The notes: generated by a model not told the origin, from the letters alone. A stretch of 58,228 nucleotides of DNA from JANXAZ01 sp964504655 (GCA_964504655.1 CAZDFD010000014.1:1-58228); one strand, 5' to 3'. Shown: positions 46,162 to 57,874, numbered from the stretch's first letter. Made by a program: numbers and translations.

Positions 46162-47883
46162 TCAGCGCCCGGGCCGTCGCCTCAGGAACAGGCCCACGCT
46201 GCCACCCTTGGCGAGGTTCTGCGCGCGCCACCCGACCGCGCGGAAGCCGGGCCGGTCGGGATAGTCGGCGAGCTCGCGCGGCTCCATGCGCCGCCCTGGC
46301 GCGAAGTCCAGGGGACGACCCGCGGCGTCGTGCGGCCGGTCGGCTTCGGGCACTTCCTCGAGCCGCTCGCGCAGATCGGCCAAGATCGGCTCCGCAAAGC
46401 CGGTCGGGAGCCGCACCACGATGTCGGCCACCGCGAACGGCTCGCTCTGGTTCGAGGTGTTGGTCGCGAAGTCGAAGCCCTTGGCCGAGTCGGCGAGGCC
46501 AGCCATGGCACCCGGCTGGAAGTTGACCATCGCCAGCGTGAACGGCCCGTTGGCCCGCTCGAGCGGCGGCTCGAAGAAGAACAGGGCGTGGTGCAGCCGC
46601 ACGTCCTCGGGGCCGGCCTCCGGGACATTCTCGACCAGGACCATCAGCACCTGCCGGGGGTTACCGTCGCGGTCCCGAAGCCGCCACTCGGTCTCGCCCG
46701 CCACGGGCGTTCCATCGCGGGCGACGATCGCCAGACGGTAGCACTCGAGGGGCTTCTCGCCGGGTGCCAGAACGACGAGCTGCTCGATCTCGTCCGGCTG
46801 CTTCGGGTCGCGCAGACCGTTCGCCGTCACGACCAGCGCGCTGCGCGACACCTCGAGCTGCTGGCGGTCGCGCAGCATCTGGTAGATCTTGGCGATTTGG
46901 CCCTGTAGCCGCGGCGGGTCGGCCGGCACGGCGGCCGGGTCCAAACTCGTCCGCTCGACCGCCCGGCGACGCTCGCCGATCCAGCCGGCGAGCTCGTCGC
47001 GAACCCGATCCCGCAGCGCGCCGAACCGCCCCTCGTCGGACAGGAGCTCCAGCGCGGCCTCGAAGTCGAGTGTGTCGATGTCGGTCTCGATCCGGACGAC
47101 CTTGCCGCCGACCCGCTCGATCATCGCGCAGGCGTCGGCCACCGAGGTGGCCATCGCCACCTCGACGAGCCGATTCACGTAGCCTTCGAGCCGCTGCCAG
47201 AACCAGCGGCCACCGGGCGCCTCCGGCCGGTCGCGTAGCGGGAACGAAAAGCCGAGCACGGTCTCGCCCGCGGCGAGGCCGTCGATCACCTCGGCGGTCG
47301 GCAGGTTGCTGCAGACCCCGCCGTCGACGAACTGGTGCGTCTGGGCGTGGCTGCGGAACGCGAAGGGCAGCGAGCAGGAGTGCAGCATCGCGTCGACGAT
47401 GCGGTCGTTCGGGTCGCCGCCGAAGGCCTTGCGCTCGGCGTTGCGCAGATCGGTCGCGACGATCCGCATCGGGACGCGGAGATCGCGGAAGTGGCTGGTC
47501 GGTGCACCGTTCCCGTCCTCGGCCAAGAACAGCTCGACCAGGAGGTCGGAGAGCTGCTGCTCGTCCAGGAAGGGCCGGCCGCGCAGCGCCCGCCAGGCCT
47601 GGGCGGATCGCCAGCGGGCGAGGAAGACGTCCTTGACGCGCCGCTGGCCATGGGCGTTGAGCCGCTCGCGGAAACGGCGCATCGGGATCGGGCTCGCCAG
47701 CATGGCGCCGGCGATCGAGCCGGCCGAGGTGCCGGCGACCATGGTCACACGGAGCCCCGGATCGGACGCGGTCGCCAGGTCCTCGACGGCCTCCATGGCC
47801 GCCATCAGCACCATGAGCTTGGCGCCGCCGCCCTGGACCACGACGCGGACCCGGATCGGCTCGGTCCCCGCGGTCTGCGCCAC
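46162..47883 (-). CDS. Patatin-like phospholipase
   Basis: 573 residues. The catalytic Ser-Asp dyad is intact: oxyanion GGGAK (18-22), Ser53 in GTSAGS and Asp186 in FVDGGVCSNLP. The first ~330 residues are the patatin domain. The C-terminal ~240 residues (after YQMLRDRQQLEVSR) are of mixed strand and do not match a domain I know. No signal peptide, so it is cytoplasmic unless injected by a secretion system; no T6SS gene is near. It likely hydrolyses acyl chains from lipids. Starts at MAQTAGTEP; convergent with the permease. Confidence 0.9.
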   Translation of the reverse strand: MAQTAGTEPIRVRVVVQGGGAKLMVLMAAMEAVEDLATASDPGLRVTMVAGTSAGSIAGAMLASPIPMRRFRERLNAHGQRRVKDVFLARWRSAQAWRALRGRPFLDEQQLSDLLVELFLAEDGNGAPTSHFRDLRVPMRIVATDLRNAERKAFGGDPNDRIVDAMLHSCSLPFAFRSHAQTHQFVDGGVCSNLPTAEVIDGLAAGETVLGFSFPLRDRPEAPGGRWFWQRLEGYVNRLVEVAMATSVADACAMIERVGGKVVRIETDIDTLDFEAALELLSDEGRFGALRDRVRDELAGWIGERRRAVERTSLDPAAVPADPPRLQGQIAKIYQMLRDRQQLEVSRSALVVTANGLRDPKQPDEIEQLVVLAPGEKPLECYRLAIVARDGTPVAGETEWRLRDRDGNPRQVLMVLVENVPEAGPEDVRLHHALFFFEPPLERANGPFTLAMVNFQPGAMAGLADSAKGFDFATNTSNQSEPFAVADIVVRLPTGFAEPILADLRERLEEVPEADRPHDAAGRPLDFAPGRRMEPRELADYPDRPGFRAVGWRAQNLAKGGSVGLFLRRRPGR

Positions 47884-47914
47884 GGCGGCCTCCCTTTGTC
47901 TCGAGGGCGCGAGC

Positions 47915-49096
47915 CTACGCTCTCCGACGCGCCCGCGACAGCAGGCGGTGGCCGTCCTCGGTGATCAGGAGGGTGTCCTCGACAACGCCGGTGCCGAGGC
48001 CCGCGACCACTACCATCGGCTCGTAGGCCAGCGTCATGCCCGGCTCCAATAGCGTCGGCGAGCCGGCGTAGAGCCCGCCCGGCGCCTCGAACAGCTCGAG
48101 ACCGATGCCGTGGCCGAAGCCGCTGCCGTAGAAGTCTTGCTCCCAACGCGTGCCGCGGACCACCCGAGAAAGTGCTTGCGCGACCTCGTCGACCGAGCGT
48201 CCGGGCCGCATCGCCTCGAGCCCGGCGGCCCAGAGCTCTTCGGCGACCGCCAGGAGGTCGGCCGCGGCCCCCGCGGCGCGCCCGCCCACCAACGTGCAGC
48301 GGCTGACGTCCGAGCAGTAGCCGTCGATCACGGCCCCCAGATCCAGGAACACCATCTCGCCCGGCTCGAGCCTCCGCCGCCGCGGCAGGGCGTGCTTGAG
48401 CCCGGCGAGCGCGCCGCCCACGACGCAGGTGGGGAAGGCCTCGCGGCCGCCGGCGCGGGCGATCGCGGCCACCGCCGTGGCTGCGACCTCGCTCTCCTCC
48501 ACGCCCGGGGCGAGCGTATCGAAGATCGCCTCGTAGGCGGCATCGGCCGCCGCCGCGGCGCGCTCCATGAGAGCCACCTCGACCGGGCTCTTGAGCATCC
48601 GCGCGCGGGCCAGGAGCGCGTCGGCCGGCACGAGACCGGGCAGCCGGGCGTCGAGCGCGGCGCGGAGCCCGTGCGGCATCAGGGCGCCGCCCGCAAGCCC
48701 GATCCGCCGCGCCCGGCCGACCGCGTCGGCTGCGAGCAGGGCCGCCTCCTCGACCGGCCGGCCGTAGAGCGGACCGGGCGTGCAGCGCAGGTCCTCGACC
48801 CGGCAGGTCCAGGCCATGGAGTGCATCGGCTCGGCGTGCAGGAGCCCGTCCATCGTGACGCTGAGCCGGCCGTCGGCACGGACCACGACGAAGGCGTTGC
48901 CGTAGACGGGCTGCAGGCCGGAGAGCCAGCGCGCCGCGGCGAAGGCCGGCGGCCCGCTCCAGGCGACGAGCGCGTCGAGGCCGGCCGCGGCCAGCGCCGA
49001 GCGAAGCGTGGCGAGCCGCCGTGCATGCTCGGCCTCGGGTACCTCGGGGACGAGCCAGGGTCGCCGGGCCTCGAGGTCGTAGGGCAGGCGCATCAT
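47915..49096 (-). CDS. M24 family metallopeptidase (Xaa-Pro aminopeptidase/creatinase-like)
   Basis: 393 residues. An N-terminal creatinase-like domain (1-165) precedes a pita-bread fold with the five metal ligands: two Asp in VFLDLGAVIDGYCSDVSRCT, His in GSGFGHGIGLELFE, Glu in GMTLAYEPMVV and Glu in GVVEDTLLIT. It may cut X-Pro peptides or act on dipeptide-like amides. Two ATG codons stand in a row; GGAGGG is 7 nt before the first, so I start at 49096. It lies 31 nt upstream of the patatin gene on the same strand. Confidence 0.92.
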   Translation of the reverse strand: MMRLPYDLEARRPWLVPEVPEAEHARRLATLRSALAAAGLDALVAWSGPPAFAAARWLSGLQPVYGNAFVVVRADGRLSVTMDGLLHAEPMHSMAWTCRVEDLRCTPGPLYGRPVEEAALLAADAVGRARRIGLAGGALMPHGLRAALDARLPGLVPADALLARARMLKSPVEVALMERAAAAADAAYEAIFDTLAPGVEESEVAATAVAAIARAGGREAFPTCVVGGALAGLKHALPRRRRLEPGEMVFLDLGAVIDGYCSDVSRCTLVGGRAAGAAADLLAVAEELWAAGLEAMRPGRSVDEVAQALSRVVRGTRWEQDFYGSGFGHGIGLELFEAPGGLYAGSPTLLEPGMTLAYEPMVVVAGLGTGVVEDTLLITEDGHRLLSRARRRA

Positions 49097-49228
49097 CCGG
49101 GGCCCTCCGGGTGGGCAGAGGAGCGAGGCTCGCGCCGGCGCGCCGCGCTGTCCAGCGGCCGGCCGCTTGACAGCGATGCGGCGGTGCCCGGACAAGCTCC
49201 TCGGCTCCGTCAGCCGAGGTGCACGCCC

Positions 49229-49843
49229 GTGCCGCGATCCGTCGCCGCCCTTCTGGGGCTCGCCACCCTGCTCGCCCTGAACCCGGGAACGGCCCCGGCG
49301 GACGAGGTCACCGATCAGCTCGAGGAGGCCAAGCGGCTCTACGAGGCCGGCGACATCGCCGGCGCCCTCTCCGAGCTCGAGTTCGCCACCCAGGCGATCC
49401 GCGGCAGGGTCGGCGAGGCGATGCTGGCGGCCTTCCCGGCCGCCCCCAGGGGCTGGCAGATCGCCGAAGACGGCGGCGGCAAAGCCGCGGCCGTGCCGTT
49501 CCTCGGCGGCTCGACCGTCGAGCGCAGCTACGTCCAGGAGGGCGGTCAGGGCCGCATGAGCGCGCAGATCGTCTCGGGCGGCGGCTTCCTGCAGGGGCTC
49601 GCCCAGATGATGAGCAACCCGCAGCTCCTGGCCGCCCAGCCCAACGCCAAGCGGGTGCGGATCGGCCGCGAGGCCGGCGTCCTGACCTTCGATACGGCGC
49701 AGCGCTCGGGCCAGCTCGTGATCGATCTCGGCGGCAAGGCCTCGGTGATGATCGAGGGCTCCGATCTGGCCGGCCCCGAGCCCTTGCTCGAGCTCGCCAA
49801 GGGCTTCGACCTCAAGAAGGTGAAGGAGCTCGTCGGGATCTGA
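49229..49843 (+). CDS. Hypothetical exported protein
   Basis: 204 residues from a GTG. Signal peptide about 1-24 (ending APA), then a helical TPR-like segment (DQLEEAKRLYEAGDIAGALS, then ELEFATQAIRGRVGEAML), and a beta-rich domain with the ERSYVQEGGQGRMSAQIVSG and AGVLTFDTAQRSGQLVIDLG blocks. I recall similar uncharacterised periplasmic proteins in alphaproteobacteria but can give no name. It is divergent from the M24 gene and is followed by a 161-nt gap before livH. The start is uncertain because no ATG is available. Confidence 0.75.
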   Translation: MPRSVAALLGLATLLALNPGTAPADEVTDQLEEAKRLYEAGDIAGALSELEFATQAIRGRVGEAMLAAFPAAPRGWQIAEDGGGKAAAVPFLGGSTVERSYVQEGGQGRMSAQIVSGGGFLQGLAQMMSNPQLLAAQPNAKRVRIGREAGVLTFDTAQRSGQLVIDLGGKASVMIEGSDLAGPEPLLELAKGFDLKKVKELVGI

Positions 49844-50004
49844 GCGCGCCGGCCGCGACGATCCACGACGGCTCCGTTGCGCGCGGCGCGGGGCTGCCCT
49901 AAAGCCCGCGGGGACGGGGCGGTGATCAGGGCGCCGCGCCGCCCGACGCCGCAGCGGCCCGCCGCGCGCGCGGCCGGCCGTGCGCCCGTGGGTCCGATGC
50001 GGCC

Positions 50005-50919
50005 ATGCTCTATTTCCTGCAGCAGCTGATCAACGGCGTCGCCCTCGGCATGGTCTACGGGCTGATCGCGATCGGCTACAGCATGGTCTACGGTATCATC
50101 GGCATGATCAATTTCGCCCATGGCGAGATCTACATGATCGGGGCGTTCGTCTCGATCATCGCGTTCACGCTCCTGGGCATGCTGGGCATCTCCTGGGCGC
50201 CGCTGGCCCTGCTCCTGGTGCTGCTGGTGGCGATCCTCGTCACCTCGCTCTACGGCTGGAGCGTCGAGCGGATCGCCTACCGGCCGCTCCGGGGCTCGTT
50301 CCGCCTGGCGCCGCTGATCTCCGCAATCGGCATGTCGATCTTCCTGCAGACCTACGTGCAGGTCACCCAGGGTGCCAAGATCAAGCCCCTGCAGCCGGTC
50401 GTGACCGGGGGCTTCGTGTTCGCCGATCCGACGGGCTTCACCGTCACGCTATCCTGGATCCAGATCCTGATCATCGTGCTGACCGTGGTCTTGATGGCCG
50501 GCTTCACCTGGCTGATCACCAGCACGCCGCTCGGCCGCGCCCAGCGCGCCTGCGAACAGGACCTCAAGATGGCGGCGCTCTGCGGGGTCGATGTCGACCG
50601 TACGATCTCGCTCACCTTCGTGATCGGGGCGGCGCTCGCCGCGGTGGCCGGGCTGATGGCCACCCTCTATTACGGCGTGATCGACTTCTTCATCGGGTTC
50701 CTGGCCGGCGTGAAGGCCTTCACCGCGGCCGTGCTGGGCGGCATCGGCTCGATCCCGGGGGCGATGCTGGGCGGCCTCGTCCTGGGCCTCGCCGAGGCCT
50801 TCTGGTCGGGCTACTTCTCGATCGAATACAAGGACGTGGCCGCCTTTACGATCCTCGTCGTGGTGCTGATCTTCCTGCCGACCGGGATCCTTGGCCGGCC
50901 CGAGGTCGAGAAGGTCTGA
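50005..50919 (+). CDS. livH: Branched-chain amino acid ABC transporter permease LivH
   Basis: 304 residues, eight or so membrane segments. LivH signature: LINGVALGMVYGLIAIGYSM near the N-terminus, GIIGMINFAHGEIYMIGAFV, and the EAA-like loop STPLGRAQRACEQDLKMAAL, then CGVDVDRTI. Ends with FLPTGILGRPEVEKV. First gene of a canonical plus-strand operon livH-livM-livG-livF-(DUF6867)-livK followed by an M20 amidohydrolase. It forms the inner-membrane channel with LivM. Confidence 0.97.
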   Translation: MLYFLQQLINGVALGMVYGLIAIGYSMVYGIIGMINFAHGEIYMIGAFVSIIAFTLLGMLGISWAPLALLLVLLVAILVTSLYGWSVERIAYRPLRGSFRLAPLISAIGMSIFLQTYVQVTQGAKIKPLQPVVTGGFVFADPTGFTVTLSWIQILIIVLTVVLMAGFTWLITSTPLGRAQRACEQDLKMAALCGVDVDRTISLTFVIGAALAAVAGLMATLYYGVIDFFIGFLAGVKAFTAAVLGGIGSIPGAMLGGLVLGLAEAFWSGYFSIEYKDVAAFTILVVVLIFLPTGILGRPEVEKV

Positions 50920-50923
50920 GCCG

Positions 50924-52206
<1,283 letters not shown>

Positions 52207-52210
<4 letters not shown>

Positions 52211-53055
52211 AGTCGCCGGTCCTCGACGTCCAGCACCTGACCATGCGCTTCGGCGGCCTCCTGGCCGTGGGCGATCTCTCCTTCACCGCCTTCCGGGAGG
52301 ACGTCACCGCGATCATCGGGCCGAACGGCGCCGGCAAGACCACGGTCTTCAACTGCCTCACCGGCTTTTACCGGCCGACCGCCGGCCAGCTCACCCTCCA
52401 CGGCCACGACGGGCCGGTGCTGCTCGAACGCCTCGACGGCTACCGGGTGCCGCGCCACGGACTCGCCCGAACGTTCCAGAACATCCGCCTGTTCGGCGGC
52501 ATGAGCGTGCTCGAGAACCTCGTCGTGGCCCAGCACAACGCGCTGATGCGCGCCTCGGGCTTCACGCTTCTGGGCCTCCTGGGTGCCGCCTCCTACCGCC
52601 GCGCGGAGACCCAGGCGGTCGAGCGCGCCCGGCTCTGGCTCGAGCGCACCGGCCTCCTCGAACGCGCCGACCAGCCGGCCGCGAGCCTGCCCTACGGCGA
52701 GCAGCGCAAGCTCGAGATCGCCCGCGCGCTCTGCACGGGGCCGAGGATCCTCTGCCTCGACGAGCCGGCGGCCGGGCTCAACCCGCGCGAGACCGCGGAG
52801 CTCGGCGAGCTCTTGCTCGAGCTCCGCGACCGGCACGGCGTGGCGGTGCTCCTCATCGAGCACGACATGAGCCTCGTGATGCGGATCGCCGACCACATCG
52901 TCGTGCTCGACTACGGCCGCAAGATCGCCGACGGCACGCCGGCCGAGATCCGCCGCGACCCGGCCGTGATCAAGGCCTATCTGGGCGAGGCCGAGGAGGA
53001 GGAGCTGCCGCCGGAGGTGGTGGCCGACCTCGCTGGCTCGGGCGGGGCCGGCTGA
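52207..53055 (+). CDS. livG: Branched-chain amino acid ABC transporter ATP-binding protein LivG
   Basis: 282 residues from a GTG overlapping livM. Walker A GPNGAGKTT, Q-loop in RTFQNIRLFGGM, signature LPYGEQRKLEIARAL, Walker B ILCLDEPAAGLNPRE and H-loop IEHDMSLVM are all present. The LivG-type insert between Q-loop and signature (SGFTLLGLLGAASYRRAE) fits the family. A C-terminal acidic tail (GEAEEEELPPEVVADL) is typical. Stop and livF start overlap as TGATG. Confidence 0.97.
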
Positions 53056-53765
53056 TGCTCGAGGTCGAGGACGTCGTCGCCCGCTACGGTGCCATCGAGG
53101 CCCTGAAAGGCGTCTCGGTCCGGGTCGGGGCCGGCGAGATCGTGACGATCATCGGCGCCAACGGCGCCGGCAAGTCGACGCTCCTCATGACGATCTGCGG
53201 CAACCCGCGTGCGGCCGCGGGCCGGATCGCCTTCGACGGCCGCGACATCACCCGTCTTCCAACGTACGACATCGTCCGCCTCGGGATCAGCCAGGCGCCG
53301 GAGGGCCGGCGCATCTTCCCGCGCATGACCGTGCTCGAGAACCTGCAGATGGGCGCCGTGCCGAACGGCGGGCATTGGTTCGCGCAGGACCTCGAGAAGG
53401 TCTTCGCGCTGTTTCCGCGGCTCGCCGAGCGCCAGGGGCAGCGCGGCGGCACCCTCTCGGGCGGCGAGCAGCAGATGCTGTGCATCGGTCGGGCGCTCAT
53501 GGCCCGCCCCCGCCTGCTGCTGCTCGACGAGCCGTCGCTCGGCATCGCGCCGATCCTGGTCCGCCAGATCTTCGAGGCGATCGTCGCGATCAACCGTGAG
53601 CAGGGACTGCCGATTCTCCTGGTCGAGCAGAACGCCTATCAGGCCCTCAAGATCGCGCATCGCGGCTACGTGCTGGCCGGCGGCCGGGTGATCATGCAGG
53701 GCGAGGGCCGCCAGCTCCTGGCAGACCCCGAGATCCGTGCCGCCTACCTCGAGGGTGGTCACTGA
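53055..53765 (+). CDS. livF: Branched-chain amino acid ABC transporter ATP-binding protein LivF
   Basis: 236 residues. Walker A GANGAGKSTLL, the LivF-type GISQAPEGRRIFPRMTVLEN segment, signature LSGGEQQMLCIGRAL, Walker B LLLLDEPSLGIAP and H-loop VEQN. A normal-length second ATPase that pairs with LivG. Translation is coupled to livG by the shared A of TGATG. The small DUF6867 gene follows 9 nt later. Confidence 0.97.
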   Translation: MLEVEDVVARYGAIEALKGVSVRVGAGEIVTIIGANGAGKSTLLMTICGNPRAAAGRIAFDGRDITRLPTYDIVRLGISQAPEGRRIFPRMTVLENLQMGAVPNGGHWFAQDLEKVFALFPRLAERQGQRGGTLSGGEQQMLCIGRALMARPRLLLLDEPSLGIAPILVRQIFEAIVAINREQGLPILLVEQNAYQALKIAHRGYVLAGGRVIMQGEGRQLLADPEIRAAYLEGGH

Positions 53766-53774
53766 GGGGACGCG

Positions 53775-54143
53775 ATGGACCTCGAGAGCCTGCTCGGCAG
53801 TTCGCCCGCAGTGTTCCTCGGCCTGACCGTGGTGCTGGTCGGCGCCGCCGCCTGGCTCACCGGGCGGGCCATCGCCGAGCAGTGGCGGCCGCCGACGCAA
53901 GTCCTCTGGGCCTGCCTCGGCCTCGCCCTGGCGAGCCGCTTCCTCACCTTCGCGCTGTTCGACGGCGTGCTGCTCTCCCCAGGCGGGCTGGTCGCCGCCT
54001 ATCTGGTTCTGGCCGCGATCGGGCTCGTGGCCTTCCGCGTCACGCTCGTGGCGCGCATGGTCCGCCAGTATCCATGGCGCTACCGGCGAGCCTCACCGTT
54101 CGCCTTCGAGGAGATATCGCCGCCCGGGCCCGGGTCGAGCTGA
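53775..54143 (+). CDS. DUF6867-type small membrane protein in the liv operon
   Basis: 122 residues with three predicted membrane segments (about 14-32, 43-61, 68-92) and a basic C-terminal tail. The GAAAWLTGRAIAEQWRPPTQ motif after the first helix and the MVRQYPWRYRRASPF end match a family I know as DUF6867, which sits between livF and the liv binding protein in many alphaproteobacteria. Function unknown; its constant place in the operon suggests an accessory part of the transporter. Confidence 0.82.
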   Translation: MDLESLLGSSPAVFLGLTVVLVGAAAWLTGRAIAEQWRPPTQVLWACLGLALASRFLTFALFDGVLLSPGGLVAAYLVLAAIGLVAFRVTLVARMVRQYPWRYRRASPFAFEEISPPGPGSS

Positions 54144-54256
54144 AGCCCGAGCGGCTCGCTCTTGCCAAGCCATTGGTGCACACTAGGCTTGCCGCAAGCC
54201 CGCCGGGCGCCGATGGCGGGACGGGAACGAGTGTGCATCCCACAGGAGAGGTTCCG

Positions 54257-55360
<1,104 letters not shown>

Positions 55361-55377
55361 GCACAGGGACGCGAGGC

Positions 55378-55409
55378 GCGGGAGCCGGCGCCGAGGGCCC
55401 GGCTCCCGC
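55378..55409 (+). terminator. Hairpin between the binding-protein and amidohydrolase genes
   Basis: 11-bp perfect stem GCGGGAGCCGG (55378-55388) with CCGGCTCCCGC (55399-55409), 10-nt loop, no U-tract. Between a highly expressed binding-protein gene and a downstream enzyme gene, it may stabilise the upstream mRNA or attenuate read-through. Confidence 0.5.
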
Positions 55410-55431
55410 ACCGTTCCGGAAGGGTCCCAGC

Positions 55432-56604
55432 ATGCCGATCGTCAACCGCATCGCCGAGTTCGCAGCCGACATGACCGCTTGGCGGCGGCATCTCCACGAG
55501 CATCCCGAGCTCGCCTACGAGGAGGTCGAGACCGGCCGCTTCGTGGCCGCCAAGCTCAAGGAGTTCGGCGTCGACGAGGTTCACGAGGGGCTCGCCAGGA
55601 CCGGGGTCGTGGGCGTGGTCCGCGGCCAGTCGCCGGGCCCCTCGATCGGCCTTCGGGCCGACATGGACGCGCTGCCGATCCACGAGCGCACCGGCAAGCC
55701 CTGGTCCTCCAAGGTCCCGGGGAAGATGCACGCCTGTGGCCACGACGGCCACACCACGATGCTCCTGGGCGCGGCCCGGCACCTGGCAGAGACCCGCGCC
55801 TTCGCAGGCACCGTCTACCTCGTCTTCCAGCCGGCCGAGGAGGGCTTCGCCGGCGCCCGTACCATGCTCGAGGAGGGCCTGCTCGAGCGCTTCCCGATGG
55901 AGCGCATCTTCGGCCTGCACAACTGGCCCGACCTGCCGCCCGGCCGGTTCGCGATCCGCACCGGCCCGGCGATGGCGGCGGCCGACCGCTTCACGATCAC
56001 CTTCGAGGGCCTGGGCTGCCACGGCGCCATGCCGCATCAGGGCAGGGATCCGGTGGTGGCGGCCGCCGCCTGCGTCCAGGCGCTCCAGACGATCGTCGCG
56101 CGCGAGACCGACCCGATCGACAATGCCGTCGTCTCGGTCACGCGCATCGCCGCCGGCGACGCCTACAATGTGGTCCCGGACCGGGCCGAGCTCTGGGGCA
56201 CCGTGCGCACCTACCTCGAGGCCACCCAGGACCGGATCGAGCGGCGCATGCACGACATCGTGCAGGGTGTCGCCGCCGCCTACCAGATGACCGCCGAACT
56301 CCGCTACGAGCGCGGCTATCCGGCGACCGTCAACAGCCCCGAGGAGACCAGTCTCTCGGCCGCGGTCGCCGGCACCCTGGTCGGCAGTGCCAACGTGAAC
56401 GCCGACCACCCGCCCTGCATGGGTGCCGAGGACTTCGCCTTCATGCTGCAGAAGCGGCCGGGCAGCTACATCTGGATGGGCCAGGGCGGCGGGCCGGAGG
56501 GCCGCGTCTGCCACAGCCCGTTCTACGACTTCAACGACGAGGTCCTGCCACTCGGGGCGAGCTACTGGGTGCGGCTCGTCGAGCACCTCCTGCCGCGGCG
56601 TTGA
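55432..56604 (+). CDS. M20 family amidohydrolase (hippurate hydrolase-like)
   Basis: 390 residues. Metal-site motifs: HACGHDGHTTMLLG (Cys/His pair), the catalytic Glu in FQPAEEGFAGA, His in GLHNWPDLPPGRF and the C-terminal His in GRVCHSPFYDFND. The dimer or lid domain begins at FTITFEGLGCHGAMPHQGRD. It removes acyl groups from N-acyl amino acids, such as hippurate. Its place after the liv transporter suggests that it processes imported amino acid conjugates. No signal peptide. Confidence 0.95.
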   Translation: MPIVNRIAEFAADMTAWRRHLHEHPELAYEEVETGRFVAAKLKEFGVDEVHEGLARTGVVGVVRGQSPGPSIGLRADMDALPIHERTGKPWSSKVPGKMHACGHDGHTTMLLGAARHLAETRAFAGTVYLVFQPAEEGFAGARTMLEEGLLERFPMERIFGLHNWPDLPPGRFAIRTGPAMAAADRFTITFEGLGCHGAMPHQGRDPVVAAAACVQALQTIVARETDPIDNAVVSVTRIAAGDAYNVVPDRAELWGTVRTYLEATQDRIERRMHDIVQGVAAAYQMTAELRYERGYPATVNSPEETSLSAAVAGTLVGSANVNADHPPCMGAEDFAFMLQKRPGSYIWMGQGGGPEGRVCHSPFYDFNDEVLPLGASYWVRLVEHLLPRR

Positions 56605-56702
56605 GCCGACCCGGGCGCTTACCGTTAACGTTTTGCTAGGCAAGACGGTTCCGGCGCGTCCCGGGGGACGCCCCGGGACCGGGCTGGAGCATTGCCGGGC
56701 GG

Positions 56703-56715
56703 TAACGAATCGTTA
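56703..56715 (+). promoter_or_regulatory. 13-bp perfect dyad upstream of a hypothetical gene
   Basis: TAACGA-A-TCGTTA, symmetrical and AT-rich in GC-rich surroundings; 34 nt before the gene at 56749. A CGTTAACG palindrome lies about 80 nt upstream (56622-56629). Candidate operator; regulator unknown. Confidence 0.35.
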
Positions 56716-56748
56716 GGATCGTCGCGGTCATGGCGCCCGGATGAGCCG

Positions 56749-57258
56749 ATGCAGCGCGAACGCTACCCCGGCGAGGCGACCGGCCTCCGCTCCTTCCTGA
56801 TCGGCCTGCAGCCGATCGTGGCGCGCGAGTTCGGGTCGGACTGCCTGCTCCTGCACGCCATCCGCCGGGCGCTCAGGACCGGCGCGCTGGCCGACCTCAG
56901 GCGCGCCCGGCAGATGTTCAACCTGCTGCCGCGCGAGCGCAAGCGCGCGGTCTCGAGTGGCATCGTGGCGGCCGAGCGGGCGCCCGACCGACCACCGCCG
57001 GGCGGCCGGCCCGGCCCCTGGGTCACCTTCGACGGCGGCGCCTCGGCGGACGGCCGGGTGGCGCCGGCGATCGGCCTCGCCGAGGCCGTCGACGGCCCCG
57101 AGCACGGGCTGCGGGTGCTGGTCCGCCCGGGGACGCTCCCGAGCGTGGCGGCCGGCACGTTGCGGCGGATCGCCGAGCTGATCGAGGCCGATCGTCGGCT
57201 GCTCTCGGCCCGCTTCTGGCTGGGCGCCGAGCGCGACGTCGGCGGCGAGGGCTCCTGA
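56749..57258 (+). CDS. Hypothetical protein
   Basis: 169 residues from ATG at 56749. It has a helical N-terminal half (GLRSFLIGLQPIVAREFGSD, LADLRRARQMFNLLPRERKR) and a Gly/Pro-rich turn (PDRPPPGGRPGPWVTF) before a second part with LRRIAELIEADRRLLSARFW. No signal peptide, Cys pairs or known domain. A perfect 13-bp dyad TAACGA-A-TCGTTA (56703-56715) lies 34 nt upstream and could be an operator. It converges on trcR. Codon use agrees with neighbours. I do not recognise the family. Confidence 0.65.
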   Translation: MQRERYPGEATGLRSFLIGLQPIVAREFGSDCLLLHAIRRALRTGALADLRRARQMFNLLPRERKRAVSSGIVAAERAPDRPPPGGRPGPWVTFDGGASADGRVAPAIGLAEAVDGPEHGLRVLVRPGTLPSVAAGTLRRIAELIEADRRLLSARFWLGAERDVGGEGS

Positions 57259-57289
57259 GGCCAGCCCTCGCGGCGCCCTCGGGGCGAGC

Positions 57290-57874
57290 CTACTCGGCGA
57301 GCTCGCCCAGCTCCTCGAGCGGTACCTTCCGCGTCACCGGCGGCGCTCCCTGATCGGCCCGGGCCCGGGCGATCACCTCGTCGAGCTCGCCCTGGCTGCA
57401 GAGGCCGAGGAGCACCGGGTCGCGAGGCCGGATGTCCTGGCTCTTCCAGTGCGTGCGGTCGCGCACCGCGTGCACCGTGGCCTTGGTGGTGCCGAGCAGC
57501 TTGCAGATCTGCGCCTCGCCGAGCTCGGGATGGTGGCGCAGCAGCCAAGCGATCGCGTCGGGCCGATCCTGGCGCTTGGACAGGGGCGTGTAGCGCGCCT
57601 CCTTGCGCTTGGGCGGCTTGACCGCGGACGCCACCGAGCGGGCCATGGTGAGCCGCGCCTTGGGGTCTTTCTCGCAGCGCGCGATCTCCTCGCGCGAGAG
57701 CTGGCCGCTCACGGTCGGATCGAGGCCGCGCTGGCCGATCAGCACGTCGCCGTCGGCGATCCCCTTGACCTCGAGCGGGTGCAGGCCGGTGAACTCGGCG
57801 ATCTGCTCGAAGGTCAGGCCGGTGTTCTCGACCAGCCAGATCGCTGTGGCCTTGGGCATCAAGGGACGATCCAT
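57290..57874 (-). CDS. trcR: DUF1013 cell-cycle transcriptional regulator TrcR
   Basis: 194 residues. The DUF1013 family, known as TrcR in alphaproteobacteria, is recognised by LMPKATAIWLVENTGLTFEQ and AEFTGLHPLEVKGIADGDVL, ending with the segment HWKSQDIRPRDPVLLGLCSQ. It has two HTH-like parts (first near 12-45, second near 105-145, LLRHHPELGEAQICKLLGTT). It is a marker for alphaproteobacteria and is found in nearly all their genomes. It binds promoters and works together with RNA polymerase. Upstream 57875 onward has no supported gene. Confidence 0.93.
   Translation of the reverse strand: MDRPLMPKATAIWLVENTGLTFEQIAEFTGLHPLEVKGIADGDVLIGQRGLDPTVSGQLSREEIARCEKDPKARLTMARSVASAVKPPKRKEARYTPLSKRQDRPDAIAWLLRHHPELGEAQICKLLGTTKATVHAVRDRTHWKSQDIRPRDPVLLGLCSQGELDEVIARARADQGAPPVTRKVPLEELGELAE

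Noticed and set aside
56622..56715. CtrA box before the hypothetical gene at 56749
   Set aside because: CGTTAACG and TAACGAATCGTTA are AT-rich and symmetrical, but no TTAA-N7-TTAAC with more than 6 of 9 matches is present.
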